From the NCBI RefSeq assembly GCF_030548205.1, contig NZ_JAUORV010000004.1, positions 1 to 64,000 of the forward strand: a stretch of DNA of 64,000 nt, read 5' to 3'. The position numbers and the translations under genes were made by a program. Source of the stretch: Aliiglaciecola sp. 3_MG-2023. Lineage in GTDB: Bacteria; Pseudomonadota; Gammaproteobacteria; Enterobacterales; Alteromonadaceae. The notes beneath the pieces are model-generated. The model saw only the letters and a program-made list of their open reading frames with translations, did not search any database and was not told the origin of the DNA. Positions 1 to 8,474 of the stretch are shown here, piece after piece; the first letter of the stretch is position 1, and each line of letters begins with the position of its first letter.

Positions 1-168
1 TTTCCATGGCCTAAAGACCATGCTACAAGCACCTTCACACCTGTAGTCGGGTGCTTTAGCCCCGAAGCTCTGTTAGACATTTCCATGGCCTGATTTCCAT
101 GGCCTAAAGACCATGCTACAGGCACCTTCACACCTGTAGTCGGGTGCTTTAGCCCCGAGGTTCTGTTA
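1..168. repeat. Two tandem-like copies of a 75-bp hairpin repeat
   Basis: Positions 1-75 and 94-168 are almost identical (a few substitutions), giving a 93-bp period. Each copy holds two short inverted repeats: CATGG...CCATG near its start and GCACC...GGTGC in its middle, so each could fold into two hairpins. The array touches the window edge and may extend further left. The period is a multiple of three and one frame stays open within each copy, but each copy ends that frame with a stop and I see no start or ribosome site, so I read it as a noncoding dispersed repeat. Confidence 0.75.
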
Positions 169-207
169 ACAACCAACAACGCTCCCACGGGATAAATCTG
201 TATTTGC

Positions 208-1104
208 TCAATATACCCCAGCGGCCCTAAATAACTGTAAATGCACCTTAACCAAGGCATCAATGTCTCGCTGATAACCGCCACCAATCACCGCGGCGAC
301 GGGCAATCCTTTGTGTTCACACAGATCAAAAACCATCTTATCTCGCGCATAAACGCCTTGGGTACTGATACACAAATGCCCTAGATCATCATCTTCATGA
401 ATATCCACCCCAGCGTCATAAATCACAGCGTCGGGTTGGAAATTATTGACCGCAAGATTCAACGCACAATCAACCGTATCTAGATAGACCTCATCTGAGG
501 TGCCTTTGGGCAATGGGAAATCATAGTCAGAGACTTGCTTTCGATGTGGAAAGTTCTTTTCACCATGAATAGATACGGTTTTAACGTTGGCATTTCGCTC
601 GGCCAACTTGGCGGTACCATCACCTTGGTGAACATCACAATCAAATATCAAAATCCTATCCACACTTGGATTTTGCAGCATATTTAATGCACTGAGATAT
701 AGGTCATTGACCATACAGAAGCCCGAACCAAAATTCGCGAATGCATGATGATAACCACCCGTTAGATTTATTGCCTTGCCAGACTCTAAAGCGAGTTGGC
801 TGGTTAAGATAGTGCCACCCACGGCAGTTAAGGTGCGAGTAATCAACTGTTCTGACCAAGGAAATCCTATTCGCCGCATGGCTTTAGCATCCAGAGTACC
901 AGTGGTAAGTTGCTGAACATATAATGGATTCAAAACCGACTTTAAACGTTCAACGTTTACAGCTTCGGGTTGCTGAAAACTAGACTCGGCAACACCAAAT
1001 TGGCGCAGAGCATCATAAATAGCCTGATATTTTTGAATCGGAAATCGATGCCTCACCGGTAAATCAAGAATCGAATAAATGGGGTGAAACACCAAAGGGA
1101 TCAT
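208..1104 (-). CDS. Histone deacetylase family protein (AcuC/HDAC-like amidohydrolase)
   Basis: 298 aa, a usual length for a single-domain bacterial HDAC-like protein. The Zn-dependent deacetylase signature is visible: paired histidines H119-H120 in GYHHA, the DCDVHQGDG block with likely metal ligands D157 and H159, and D234 in DAGVDIHEDD. The GGGYQRD segment near the C-terminus matches the family's glycine-rich loop. Members remove acetyl or acyl groups from lysines, polyamines or small amides in the cytoplasm; the substrate cannot be told from sequence. The start is ATG at 1104. It follows the TVP38-like and amidotransferase-like genes on the same strand but is separated from them by about 30 bp, so co-transcription is possible. 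Family is confident, substrate unknown. Confidence 0.88.
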   Translation of the reverse strand: MIPLVFHPIYSILDLPVRHRFPIQKYQAIYDALRQFGVAESSFQQPEAVNVERLKSVLNPLYVQQLTTGTLDAKAMRRIGFPWSEQLITRTLTAVGGTILTSQLALESGKAINLTGGYHHAFANFGSGFCMVNDLYLSALNMLQNPSVDRILIFDCDVHQGDGTAKLAERNANVKTVSIHGEKNFPHRKQVSDYDFPLPKGTSDEVYLDTVDCALNLAVNNFQPDAVIYDAGVDIHEDDDLGHLCISTQGVYARDKMVFDLCEHKGLPVAAVIGGGYQRDIDALVKVHLQLFRAAGVY

Positions 1105-1136
1105 ATACTTCCAACATTTAACATTAATCTAACCGC

Positions 1137-1802
1137 TTATTCTTCTTGCTCGGTCTGTTTATTCACCATGACCCGATAAACAATAAAAAGAATAATTGCA
1201 GCAACAAGTGAAGTGGCCGCCAAGCCAGACGGCTCTTTCATCATTTGCAGCGCACCTTCACCGAAAAATACAGCACTTAAACCTAAAGGCATAATACCGA
1301 CAGTTGAGCCAAATGCGAACTTCCAAATATTAATTCCCAAAGAACCGCCAATTATACTCGTAACGGTAAACGGAGGTGTGGGAGCCAACCTTAATGCAAG
1401 AACCGCCCAAGCCCCTTTATCATCCATTTTGTTTTTCACTTTATCTAAACTATCACTGACTCTTTGACCAAACACTTCTACCCCCATGAATTTACCTACA
1501 CCATAGCCACTAAGGCTCGCCAGTAAAAATCCAGGGATACAAATTAGCAAACTAATCCAGATATTAAACACTAAGCCTACAGCGAAAGCCATTAAAGGAA
1601 TAGGGATCAATAAACTACCGCCAATGAAAAAGATCCCCAGAAAAACTAAAGCAGTGACTAGGTTTTGCGGTACACTATTGGTCAATTCAGTGATCTTATC
1701 TATGCTCAAAAATTCTCCCAAAGGAGTCAAAAAATAGGCAGCTGCTAAACCGACCAAAATCAATATAAGCACCCCAAGTTTCATCCCATTATTTTTATTC
1801 AT
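1137..1802 (-). CDS. TVP38/TMEM64 family (DedA-like, SNARE-associated) membrane protein
   Basis: 221 aa with hydrophobic segments at about residues 8-25, 48-65, 66-90, 90-105, 155-180 and 195-212. The conserved region LRLAPTPPFTVTSIIGG (about 137-153) and the glycine-rich GYGVGKFMG segment (99-107) are typical of the VTT domain shared by TVP38/TMEM64 and DedA proteins. Eukaryotic and bacterial relatives are linked to lipid scrambling or undecaprenyl-phosphate recycling; its exact role here is not known. The ATG at 1802 overlaps the stop of the upstream amidotransferase-like gene by 8 bp, which suggests translational coupling in one operon. Confidence 0.85.
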   Translation of the reverse strand: MNKNNGMKLGVLILILVGLAAAYFLTPLGEFLSIDKITELTNSVPQNLVTALVFLGIFFIGGSLLIPIPLMAFAVGLVFNIWISLLICIPGFLLASLSGYGVGKFMGVEVFGQRVSDSLDKVKNKMDDKGAWAVLALRLAPTPPFTVTSIIGGSLGINIWKFAFGSTVGIMPLGLSAVFFGEGALQMMKEPSGLAATSLVAAIILFIVYRVMVNKQTEQEE

Positions 1803-2577
1803 TGTCCCCCTCCTTTTGCCCTTTTCGATTTTTCGCCTGTTGCACTAACCATTGAAAAATACTTCTGTGGGTTTTCATATAAAACAAATACTCAGGATGC
1901 CATTGCACGCCGAGTACATTGTCACTGTTTTTACTCTCGATAACCTGATTGATACCGGCTTTTTCTTTTGCGGTAACCTCCAAAGACTCTGCGGGCTGAG
2001 CTATGGCTTGGGAATGAATCGCATTAACACGGATGGGATCATCACCAACAATATCGTTAATCAAAGTGTTGTCTTTGGTATAAATCACTTTTTTACGGGG
2101 AAAGGGACTGCGGATCCGCATTTTTTCCTGTAATAGAGGCAACGTAGACTGGTACATGCTGCCGCCTAGTTCCGCATTAAGAAGCTGGTGTCCTCGGCAA
2201 ATCCCCAAAATAGGTTTGTCTTGTTCCATAGCATAATCGATAAATTCTTGCTCCATTGAATCTCGAGCTTTGTCATACTCGCTGGTTGAGAACCTGCTCA
2301 AAAGCTCCATGGGATATACCAGCGCTTCTTTGATTTTCAGCCATAAAGATCGCTCGACTTTAGGTAACGCCTGCTTAATGTAATTATCAGGATGAATATC
2401 AGAACCACCACCAATAATGATGCCATCAAAATCAATTTGACCGCTGAAATCATCGGGCGTGACGCGAATAGGAACCCCACCCGCCAAGCGAACGTTCAGG
2501 GCCGTAAAAAGCCAAGCAGTCAGACCAGAACGATTGGGCCCTGTCACTGCGATTTTCGGTTTATTATTCACTGCCAT
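1795..2577 (-). CDS. Gamma-glutamyl-gamma-aminobutyrate hydrolase family protein (class I amidotransferase-like, peptidase C26)
   Basis: About 260 aa from the ATG at 2577. A GTG at 2589 could add four residues, but a GGTGG stretch just before 2577 favours the ATG. The class I glutamine-amidotransferase triad is visible: nucleophile Cys in GICRGHQLLN (C127 with this start) and His/Glu in GVQWHPEY (H227, E229). The IIGGGSDIHP motif near the N-terminus is typical of the PuuD/peptidase C26 branch, which hydrolyses gamma-glutamyl amides such as gamma-glutamyl-GABA in polyamine breakdown. No puu genes are nearby, so the substrate is open. It overlaps the TVP38-like gene downstream. Confidence 0.85.
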   Translation of the reverse strand: MAVNNKPKIAVTGPNRSGLTAWLFTALNVRLAGGVPIRVTPDDFSGQIDFDGIIIGGGSDIHPDNYIKQALPKVERSLWLKIKEALVYPMELLSRFSTSEYDKARDSMEQEFIDYAMEQDKPILGICRGHQLLNAELGGSMYQSTLPLLQEKMRIRSPFPRKKVIYTKDNTLINDIVGDDPIRVNAIHSQAIAQPAESLEVTAKEKAGINQVIESKNSDNVLGVQWHPEYLFYMKTHRSIFQWLVQQAKNRKGQKEGDNE

Positions 2578-3008
2578 ACATCCACCCACTGTAAAAAAAT
2601 TGATTATGTTTAGGTTCTAAATCAGCCCCTAACAAGATTAATTTGCAAAGAATGAACCAATTTCAACAGCCCCCAAAAAGTCAATTAAAAACCCTATAAA
2701 ATCAAATATTTAAAAATAAAAACCAACAAAACCCAGCAATCTAAAACGAATTTTTTTGTTTGCAAAATGAATTAATTTCAAACATAAATGTATTTTTTCT
2801 ATGGCAATGCCTAATTGATGGTTGAGTAACGATTCTCTTTAAACGTAAGACTTTTTTTGTCTTGCAGACAATGATTTCAAAACAAGCCGTTAGACAGTGT
2901 CACTCTGTATTTATGAAAAATGTTAATTAACATTTAGGTATGTCGATATTGATCCTGTAGACTAGCCAGATTCGAGGTTTACTCTGTTAACAAAATGGGA
3001 CGAAATAC
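2578..3008. other. AT-rich divergent intergenic region upstream of the LacI-type regulator
   Basis: About 430 bp lie between the divergent amidotransferase-like gene and the lacI-type gene, and must hold promoters for both. It is strongly AT-rich, with many A and T runs at 2640-2800. I see no convincing ORF or RNA gene. Two palindromes built of TGTTA/TAACA half-sites lie near its right end (2918-2935 and 2985-2992). Confidence 0.5.
2918..2935. promoter_or_regulatory. 18-bp perfect palindrome upstream of lacI-type gene, possible autoregulatory operator
   Basis: AAATGTTAATTAACATTT is a perfect inverted repeat about 75 bp before the regulator start. Its half-site TGTTA is the same as in the operator at 4081-4094, but the spacing is 2 bp shorter and the centre lacks GCGC. 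A second smaller palindrome TGTTAACA lies at 2985-2992, just before the start codon. Whether the same LacI protein binds either site is inference; the different spacing argues for caution. Confidence 0.35.
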
Positions 3009-4046
3009 ATGTCTAAGGTTAAACTGCAAGATATCGCAATCAAAGCTGGCGTCTCAATGATGACCGTCTCAAGAGTAATGAATAACGATCCCAAAGTCGG
3101 TGCAAAAACCCGCGAAAAAGTCAGCAAAATTGCCAATGAAATGCACTATAAGCCCAATATAGCGGCGCGACATCTGGCGAGTTCTCGATCTTATTTCATC
3201 GGTTTAGTTTGCGAATACGCTAATTATTCATACGTGAGTAAATTTCTAGTTGGTGCCCTGCGAAAATGTCGTACTAGTGGTTATCATATTATATTGGACG
3301 AAGCCACTAGTCATCGTGAAAAGACCATAGCCACTATAAAAGATCTCATTTATGTGACTAAAGTAGACGGATTAATTTTACTCCCCCCGATTAGCAATAT
3401 TCCTGAAGTTGTCGATTTATTAGTATCGGAAAACATTGATTTTGTGCGTATCGCACCTGACATTAATCTAACCGCTAGTCACTATATTTGCATTGATGAT
3501 TATCAGGCGGCGTTTGAAGTTACTGAAAAGCTTATATTAAATGGCCACAAACGGATTGCACATATTATTGGCAGTCCCAGTCAAGGGGCAAGCAGAATGC
3601 GTTATCAAGGGTATTTAGATGCATTGCGCTCCAATCAGCTAATGATACCACCGGAGTATATTGAACAAGGAGATTTCACCTATAAATCTGGCTTAGACGC
3701 GGCAAAGCGATTACTTGAACTAACCAACAAACCTGATGCAATATTTGCGGCAAATGATGAAATGGCAGCAGCGGTTGTTTCCGTCGCCCATATGAAACAT
3801 CTAGATGTACCCGAAGACGTTTCCATTGTTGGCTTTGATGACACTGAACTTGCCACCACTATTTGGCCGAACATTTCAACGGTTACACAACCTCTTGAAG
3901 AAATGGCTGAACTCGCCATAGATATCCTAACCACTCCCAAAACGCCCTCTCCCCCCAAAAAACCTAAAATGTCTAGTATGCGTCATGTGCTGGAATATCA
4001 ATTGCAGTTAAGAGACTCAAGTAAAAATAATGTTAATTTAACGTAA
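3009..4046 (+). CDS. LacI family transcriptional regulator of the xylan locus
   Basis: 345 aa, the usual LacI/GalR length. The N-terminal helix-turn-helix is clear (residues 4-25, DIAIKAGVSMMTVSRVM) followed by the hinge helix region with YKPNIAARHLAS (about 49-60). The rest is a periplasmic-binding-protein-like sugar-sensing domain, with FAANDEMAAA and VGFDDTELA motifs near the C-terminus. It probably represses the downstream xylanase-transporter-xylosidase operon and is released by a xylose-type oligosaccharide. The basis is position and the LacI-type operator at 4081-4094. The effector is inferred. Confidence 0.92.
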   Translation: MSKVKLQDIAIKAGVSMMTVSRVMNNDPKVGAKTREKVSKIANEMHYKPNIAARHLASSRSYFIGLVCEYANYSYVSKFLVGALRKCRTSGYHIILDEATSHREKTIATIKDLIYVTKVDGLILLPPISNIPEVVDLLVSENIDFVRIAPDINLTASHYICIDDYQAAFEVTEKLILNGHKRIAHIIGSPSQGASRMRYQGYLDALRSNQLMIPPEYIEQGDFTYKSGLDAAKRLLELTNKPDAIFAANDEMAAAVVSVAHMKHLDVPEDVSIVGFDDTELATTIWPNISTVTQPLEEMAELAIDILTTPKTPSPPKKPKMSSMRHVLEYQLQLRDSSKNNVNLT

Positions 4047-4054
4047 ATTCATAA

Positions 4055-4083
4055 TTGACAAACGAAACCCGACAAAATATTGT
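4055..4083 (+). promoter_or_regulatory. Predicted sigma-70 promoter of the xylanase operon
   Basis: TTGACA at 4055-4060 is a perfect -35 box. After 17 bp comes TATTGT at 4078-4083 as the -10. The operator palindrome begins at 4081, so repressor binding would cover the -10 and the start site. Transcription would begin near 4090, giving a short leader to the xylanase ATG at 4120. Confidence 0.65.
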
Positions 4084-4094
4084 TAGCGCTAACA
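4081..4094. promoter_or_regulatory. LacI-family operator (TGTTAGCGCTAACA)
   Basis: A perfect 14-bp palindrome with the central CG typical of LacI/GalR-family operators. It lies 25 bp before the xylanase start and overlaps the predicted -10 box. It is directly downstream of the lacI-type gene, so that regulator is the most likely ligand. Confidence 0.75.
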
Positions 4095-4119
4095 TTTTAT
4101 TGCGAAAGTTCGGTGATTA

Positions 4120-5274
4120 ATGAAACTTATAATAGCGTGGGCATTTTTATTCTTTGTAATTGGCTGTGTGTCGGGATGCACTCAATCTAGCTCGACTCAC
4201 ACAAACTCTGAACTAGTGACAGATGTTTCATTGCACCAAGCATTTTCTCCTTATTTTGATGTTGGCGTTGCTATCAACACGCAACAAGCAAATGGCCAAG
4301 ACAGCCAGTCAGTCGCCATTGTGAATCAGCATTTTAATACCCTCACCGCCGAAAATGATATGAAGTGGGAAAGCATTCAGCCGACCTTAAATAACTTCAC
4401 CTTTGAAGCTGCAGATGCCCTTGTTGAATATGCAAACGCAACCCATAAAAATATTATTGGTCACACCTTAGTTTGGCATCAACAAACGCCTGATTGGGTT
4501 TTCGAGGACGAATTTGGCCAACCTGCTAGTCGTGAACTTTTGTTATCGAGAATGAAAGCTCATATTTTTGCGCTGGCAGGCAGGTATAAAGACGATATCA
4601 AAGGCTGGGACGTGGTGAACGAAGCGTTTAATGAAGATGGCTCTTTAAGGGACTCGAAATGGTCACAAATTATCGGTACAGACTTTATCGAAAAAGCCTT
4701 TGAATATGCTCATCAAGCTGCGCCAAATGCCAAGCTGTATTACAACGATTACAATTTATATAAAGCCCCTAAAATGGACAGCGTGATAGCACTAGCTAAA
4801 CGCCTCAAAGCTAAGGGGATACCCATAGATGGAATTGGTGAGCAAGGTCATTACGGCGTGGAACCTCCCCTTGAACAACTGGAAATCAGTATTAAAAAAG
4901 TGGCCGATGCGGGTTTAACAATAATGATTACAGAGCTGGACATTTCGGTTCTTAAATTCCCTGACGAAGAAAATATGGGGGCAGACATTTCATTAAATTT
5001 TACCCTTAAAGATGAATATAACCCTTATGTAAATGGCATTTCGAAATCCGCTTATTCTAAATTGGCTAACGCCTATAACGATCTATTTAAGCTGTTTATA
5101 AGCTATCACCAACATATTGACAGGGTCACTTTTTGGGGTGTTTCTGACAATGATACATGGCGTAATAACTGGCCCATGCAAGGCCGCACCGACTATCCAC
5201 TGCTATTCGACCGACATTATCAAGCCAAAGCTTTTGTAAATGACTTAATGGCGCTAGCCAAACAATATCAATAA
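4120..5274 (+). CDS. Endo-1,4-beta-xylanase, GH10, lipoprotein
   Basis: 384 aa. The N-terminus is a lipoprotein signal with lipobox VSGC (Cys20), so the enzyme is probably anchored to a membrane, likely the outer membrane. The GH10 barrel starts near residue 40. Family motifs are present: LTAENDMKWE (75-84), GHTLVWHQQTP (114-124), acid/base E168 in WDVVNEAF and nucleophile E272 in ITELDIS. It cleaves internal beta-1,4 bonds of xylan. It is the first gene of a compact operon: the symporter follows after 17 bp and the GH43 gene is nearly contiguous. The LacI operator and strong promoter lie immediately upstream. Confidence 0.95.
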   Translation: MKLIIAWAFLFFVIGCVSGCTQSSSTHTNSELVTDVSLHQAFSPYFDVGVAINTQQANGQDSQSVAIVNQHFNTLTAENDMKWESIQPTLNNFTFEAADALVEYANATHKNIIGHTLVWHQQTPDWVFEDEFGQPASRELLLSRMKAHIFALAGRYKDDIKGWDVVNEAFNEDGSLRDSKWSQIIGTDFIEKAFEYAHQAAPNAKLYYNDYNLYKAPKMDSVIALAKRLKAKGIPIDGIGEQGHYGVEPPLEQLEISIKKVADAGLTIMITELDISVLKFPDEENMGADISLNFTLKDEYNPYVNGISKSAYSKLANAYNDLFKLFISYHQHIDRVTFWGVSDNDTWRNNWPMQGRTDYPLLFDRHYQAKAFVNDLMALAKQYQ

Positions 5275-5291
5275 TTTAAGGTAAGTATTTA

Positions 5292-6608
5292 ATGGTAAAG
5301 GTAAGCGTTACTGAGAAAATAGGCTATGGCCTGGGCGATGCAGCAAGTAACATCGTGTTCCAGGTAGTGATGGGCTTTTTGCTGTATTTCTATACCGACG
5401 TCTTTGGCATATCCGCTGCGGCAGTGGGTACCTTATTTTTGCTAGTTAGGATTTTTGATGCCATAACCGATCCTGTTATGGGTGGGATTGCAGACAGAAC
5501 CGATACAAGATGGGGCAAATACCGTCCCTATTTATTGTGGTGTGCAATTCCATACGGTCTGCTAGCGGTATTGGCCTTTACCACACCCGATTTTAGTGAC
5601 ACGGGAAAGCTGGTTTACGCTTACATTAGCTATACATTATTGATGACCGTTTACACAGCCATCAATATACCATATTCCGCCTTAGGTGGTGTAATGACTG
5701 CGTCGCCCACTGAACGGGCGTCGGTTCAATCTTATCGGTTTGCACTGGCCATGGTAGGTGGCGCGATTGTGACGGCCAGTGTTTTGCCATTAGTTGACTA
5801 TTTTGGTCAAGGCAACGAACAACAAGGTTTTCAAATGGCAATGGTCACGTTATCCATTGTCGCTGTGCTCTGTTTTGTGGGCTGTTTTTCTTTGACCAAA
5901 GAGCGGGTAGAGATGCCGAAATCCCCTGCCAATCCTATTCTTAAAGGAATTTGGCTCGACTTTGCCAAAATGCTGCAAAATGACCAGTGGCGAATCATCG
6001 CAATTGTTAGCTTGTTACTGCTTATTAGCGTGGCAATGCGTGGCGCGACAACCCCCTTTTATGTGCAATATTACTTGCAACAAGAATCGCTAATTACGCT
6101 GTTTATGACCAGCGGTATGGTTGCAGGTATAGCCGGCGCTCTGAGTGCGAACTGGTTAGTAAAAAGATTTTGTAAAGTCACACTTATGCGTTTGTGCGCG
6201 CTGGGTATAGTGGTGGCCAATGGGGTGTTGTTTTTTGTCCCCCGTGACTCAATGGAAATCGCCTTGGTGTTTACAATACTAGCCAATTTTGTCCACATGA
6301 TATTTACCCCTCTATTATTTTCTGCCGTACCGGACACCGTGGACTACGGTGCCAAAAAATTAGGTCAAAGTGCCATGGCGATGGCGTTTTCCGGGCACCT
6401 ATTAATGATCAAACTAGGCATTGCATTAGGTGGAGCCTTTACGGGCTGGATCCTCGCTACAACTGGCTATCAACCAAACATTGAGCAAAACGAAACGGCA
6501 TTGAATGGCATCTTATTCTTGTACTCTGCAAGCTCTGTTATTGCCGGCCTTGTGGTATTTGCTTGTATGAAATTCTACAAACTTACACGTGATTTTAAGG
6601 AAGCGTAA
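5292..6608 (+). CDS. GPH-family sugar:cation symporter (MFS), probable xylo-oligosaccharide/xyloside importer
   Basis: 438 aa with about 12 hydrophobic segments. The glycoside-pentoside-hexuronide family features are clear: KIGYGLGDAASN near the N-terminus and the loop DAITDPVMGGIADRTDTRWG with KYRPYLLW. Members include XylP, XynB-type and MelB transporters, which import glycosides with H+ or Na+. Sitting between a GH10 xylanase and a GH43 xylosidase it most likely imports xylobiose or short xylo-oligosaccharides across the inner membrane. It is 17 bp from the xylanase and 2 bp from the GH43 gene, so these form one operon. Confidence 0.9.
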   Translation: MVKVSVTEKIGYGLGDAASNIVFQVVMGFLLYFYTDVFGISAAAVGTLFLLVRIFDAITDPVMGGIADRTDTRWGKYRPYLLWCAIPYGLLAVLAFTTPDFSDTGKLVYAYISYTLLMTVYTAINIPYSALGGVMTASPTERASVQSYRFALAMVGGAIVTASVLPLVDYFGQGNEQQGFQMAMVTLSIVAVLCFVGCFSLTKERVEMPKSPANPILKGIWLDFAKMLQNDQWRIIAIVSLLLLISVAMRGATTPFYVQYYLQQESLITLFMTSGMVAGIAGALSANWLVKRFCKVTLMRLCALGIVVANGVLFFVPRDSMEIALVFTILANFVHMIFTPLLFSAVPDTVDYGAKKLGQSAMAMAFSGHLLMIKLGIALGGAFTGWILATTGYQPNIEQNETALNGILFLYSASSVIAGLVVFACMKFYKLTRDFKEA

Positions 6609-6610
6609 GA

Positions 6611-8254
6611 ATGACGACCCCGACTCAACCTATGATACAAAACCCAATACTTCCAGGTTTCAACCCAGATCCGAGTATTGTTGCAGTGGGCGATGATTTT
6701 TACATCGCGACGTCCACCTTTGAATGGTATCCAGGTGTGCAAATTCACCACTCAAAAGATTTAAAGAACTGGCAATTGGTAAGCCGTCCATTAAATCGAA
6801 AAGCCTTGTTAGATCTGCGTGGTGAACCCGATTCTTGTGGTGTTTGGGCTCCCTGCCTTAGCTATCATGACGGCTTATTTTATTTAATTTATACCGACGT
6901 AAAACGATTCGACGGTGACTTCAAAGATGCCCATAACTATTTAACCACTTGTGAAACCATAGATGGTGATTGGAGTGATCCCATCTACATGAACTCCAGT
7001 GGCTTCGATCCTTCCTTGTTCCATGATGATGATGGCAAAAAGTGGTTCGTCAATATGGTGTGGGATCACCGCCGAGAAAAAAATAGATTCGGCGGTATCT
7101 TATTGCAAGAGTATTGCCCTGTTAAACAAAAACTAGTGGGGGAAATTAAGAATATCTTTGCGGGTAGCAAACTTGCTTGTACCGAAGCACCTCATTTGTA
7201 TAAACGTAATGGATATTATTATTTATTAACTGCAGAAGGTGGCACGTTTTACACCCATGCAATGACACTGGCTCGTTCTAAGAATATCGATGGTCCATAC
7301 GAACTAGACCCGTACGGCTACTTATTAACCGCTAAAGATAATCAACATTTGCCACTGCAGCGAACAGGTCACGGTGACTTGTTTGAAACAGCTAGCGGTG
7401 AAACCTATCTTGTGCATTTATGTGGTCGCCCCTTGTTAGGCGAACGGCGCTGTCCCCTTGGCCGTGAAACCGGATTACAAAAGACCTATTGGACTGACGA
7501 TGACTGGCTAAGAGTTGAGAATGCAGTCACAGATGGCTTACCCACAATGGAGGTACCCGCACCGAGTTTGCCCGAACACCCTTGGCCAGCAAGTCAAACT
7601 CAGCATGACTTTGATTCACCTCAGCTGCCAATTGAATTTCAATGGTTACGTACCCCTAATCCCGAGCGTTTATTCAGCTTGTCCGCCCGTTCCGGTTATC
7701 TACGTTTGATTGGCAGAGAGTCCATAGGTTCATTATATGAGCAAGCCTTGGTTGCTCGTAGGCAAGAAGCTTTTAGCTATACAGCACAAACCGCCATGGA
7801 ATTTTCACCCGCCAATTTTCAACAAACAGCTGGGCTTATTTGTTACTACAACAGCCAAAAATTCCATTACTGTTATGTGTCCATCGACGATGAAGGCAAC
7901 CGTTTTGTAGATGTAATGAGTTGTTTAGGCAACCCTGATTTAACCCTAACATTTGCCCTTCGAGAAGGTCATACCGAGCCTTGGGTGACAGACGAGCGCT
8001 TTATACTACCCAGTCAAGGGCCGGTATATTTGGGAGCTGAAGTGAGCCACCACAAGCTCAACTTCTCCTTTTCAACGGATGAAATACATTGGACTAAGCT
8101 GCCCATCAACCTCGACTACAGCATTATTTCCGATGAAGCTGGCAGCGGTGAAGGAGCTCATTTTACCGGGGGATTTGTCGGTATGGCTTGCCAAGATCTG
8201 TCAGGACAGCAATGCACTGCTGATTTTGATTATTTCAACTACATCGAGCAATAA
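6611..8254 (+). CDS. Beta-xylosidase / GH43 family glycoside hydrolase
   Basis: 547 aa, typical of two-domain GH43 beta-xylosidases. The N-terminal five-bladed propeller begins with NPILPGFNPDPSI; the catalytic base is D20, the pKa-modulating Asp is D133 in SGFDPSLF, and the acid is E192 in CTEAPHLYK. From about residue 330 a C-terminal beta-sandwich (GH43_C2-like) follows. No signal peptide is seen, so it should act in the cytoplasm on imported xylo-oligosaccharides, releasing xylose. It is the third gene of the operon. An alpha-arabinofuranosidase activity is possible, but the two-domain form favours xylosidase. Confidence 0.93.
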   Translation: MTTPTQPMIQNPILPGFNPDPSIVAVGDDFYIATSTFEWYPGVQIHHSKDLKNWQLVSRPLNRKALLDLRGEPDSCGVWAPCLSYHDGLFYLIYTDVKRFDGDFKDAHNYLTTCETIDGDWSDPIYMNSSGFDPSLFHDDDGKKWFVNMVWDHRREKNRFGGILLQEYCPVKQKLVGEIKNIFAGSKLACTEAPHLYKRNGYYYLLTAEGGTFYTHAMTLARSKNIDGPYELDPYGYLLTAKDNQHLPLQRTGHGDLFETASGETYLVHLCGRPLLGERRCPLGRETGLQKTYWTDDDWLRVENAVTDGLPTMEVPAPSLPEHPWPASQTQHDFDSPQLPIEFQWLRTPNPERLFSLSARSGYLRLIGRESIGSLYEQALVARRQEAFSYTAQTAMEFSPANFQQTAGLICYYNSQKFHYCYVSIDDEGNRFVDVMSCLGNPDLTLTFALREGHTEPWVTDERFILPSQGPVYLGAEVSHHKLNFSFSTDEIHWTKLPINLDYSIISDEAGSGEGAHFTGGFVGMACQDLSGQQCTADFDYFNYIEQ

Positions 8255-8474
8255 GTACAAAAGAACATGATTACCCTCGAGACGTCACTTTTTACCTTAT
8301 GTTTAAGCTCGGCGATGTATGCCGTTCAGGTTAGTTCAATGACGTTTCTCGTTAACAAGTATTTTAGCACCACATAACGGCGGCTTTTTAGGGTTGCTAG
8401 TGGTAAAAAAATGACCAACAAAACACATTGAAATATTAAAACCAAAAATAGTGATACGAACTTGGAGTTTAACC

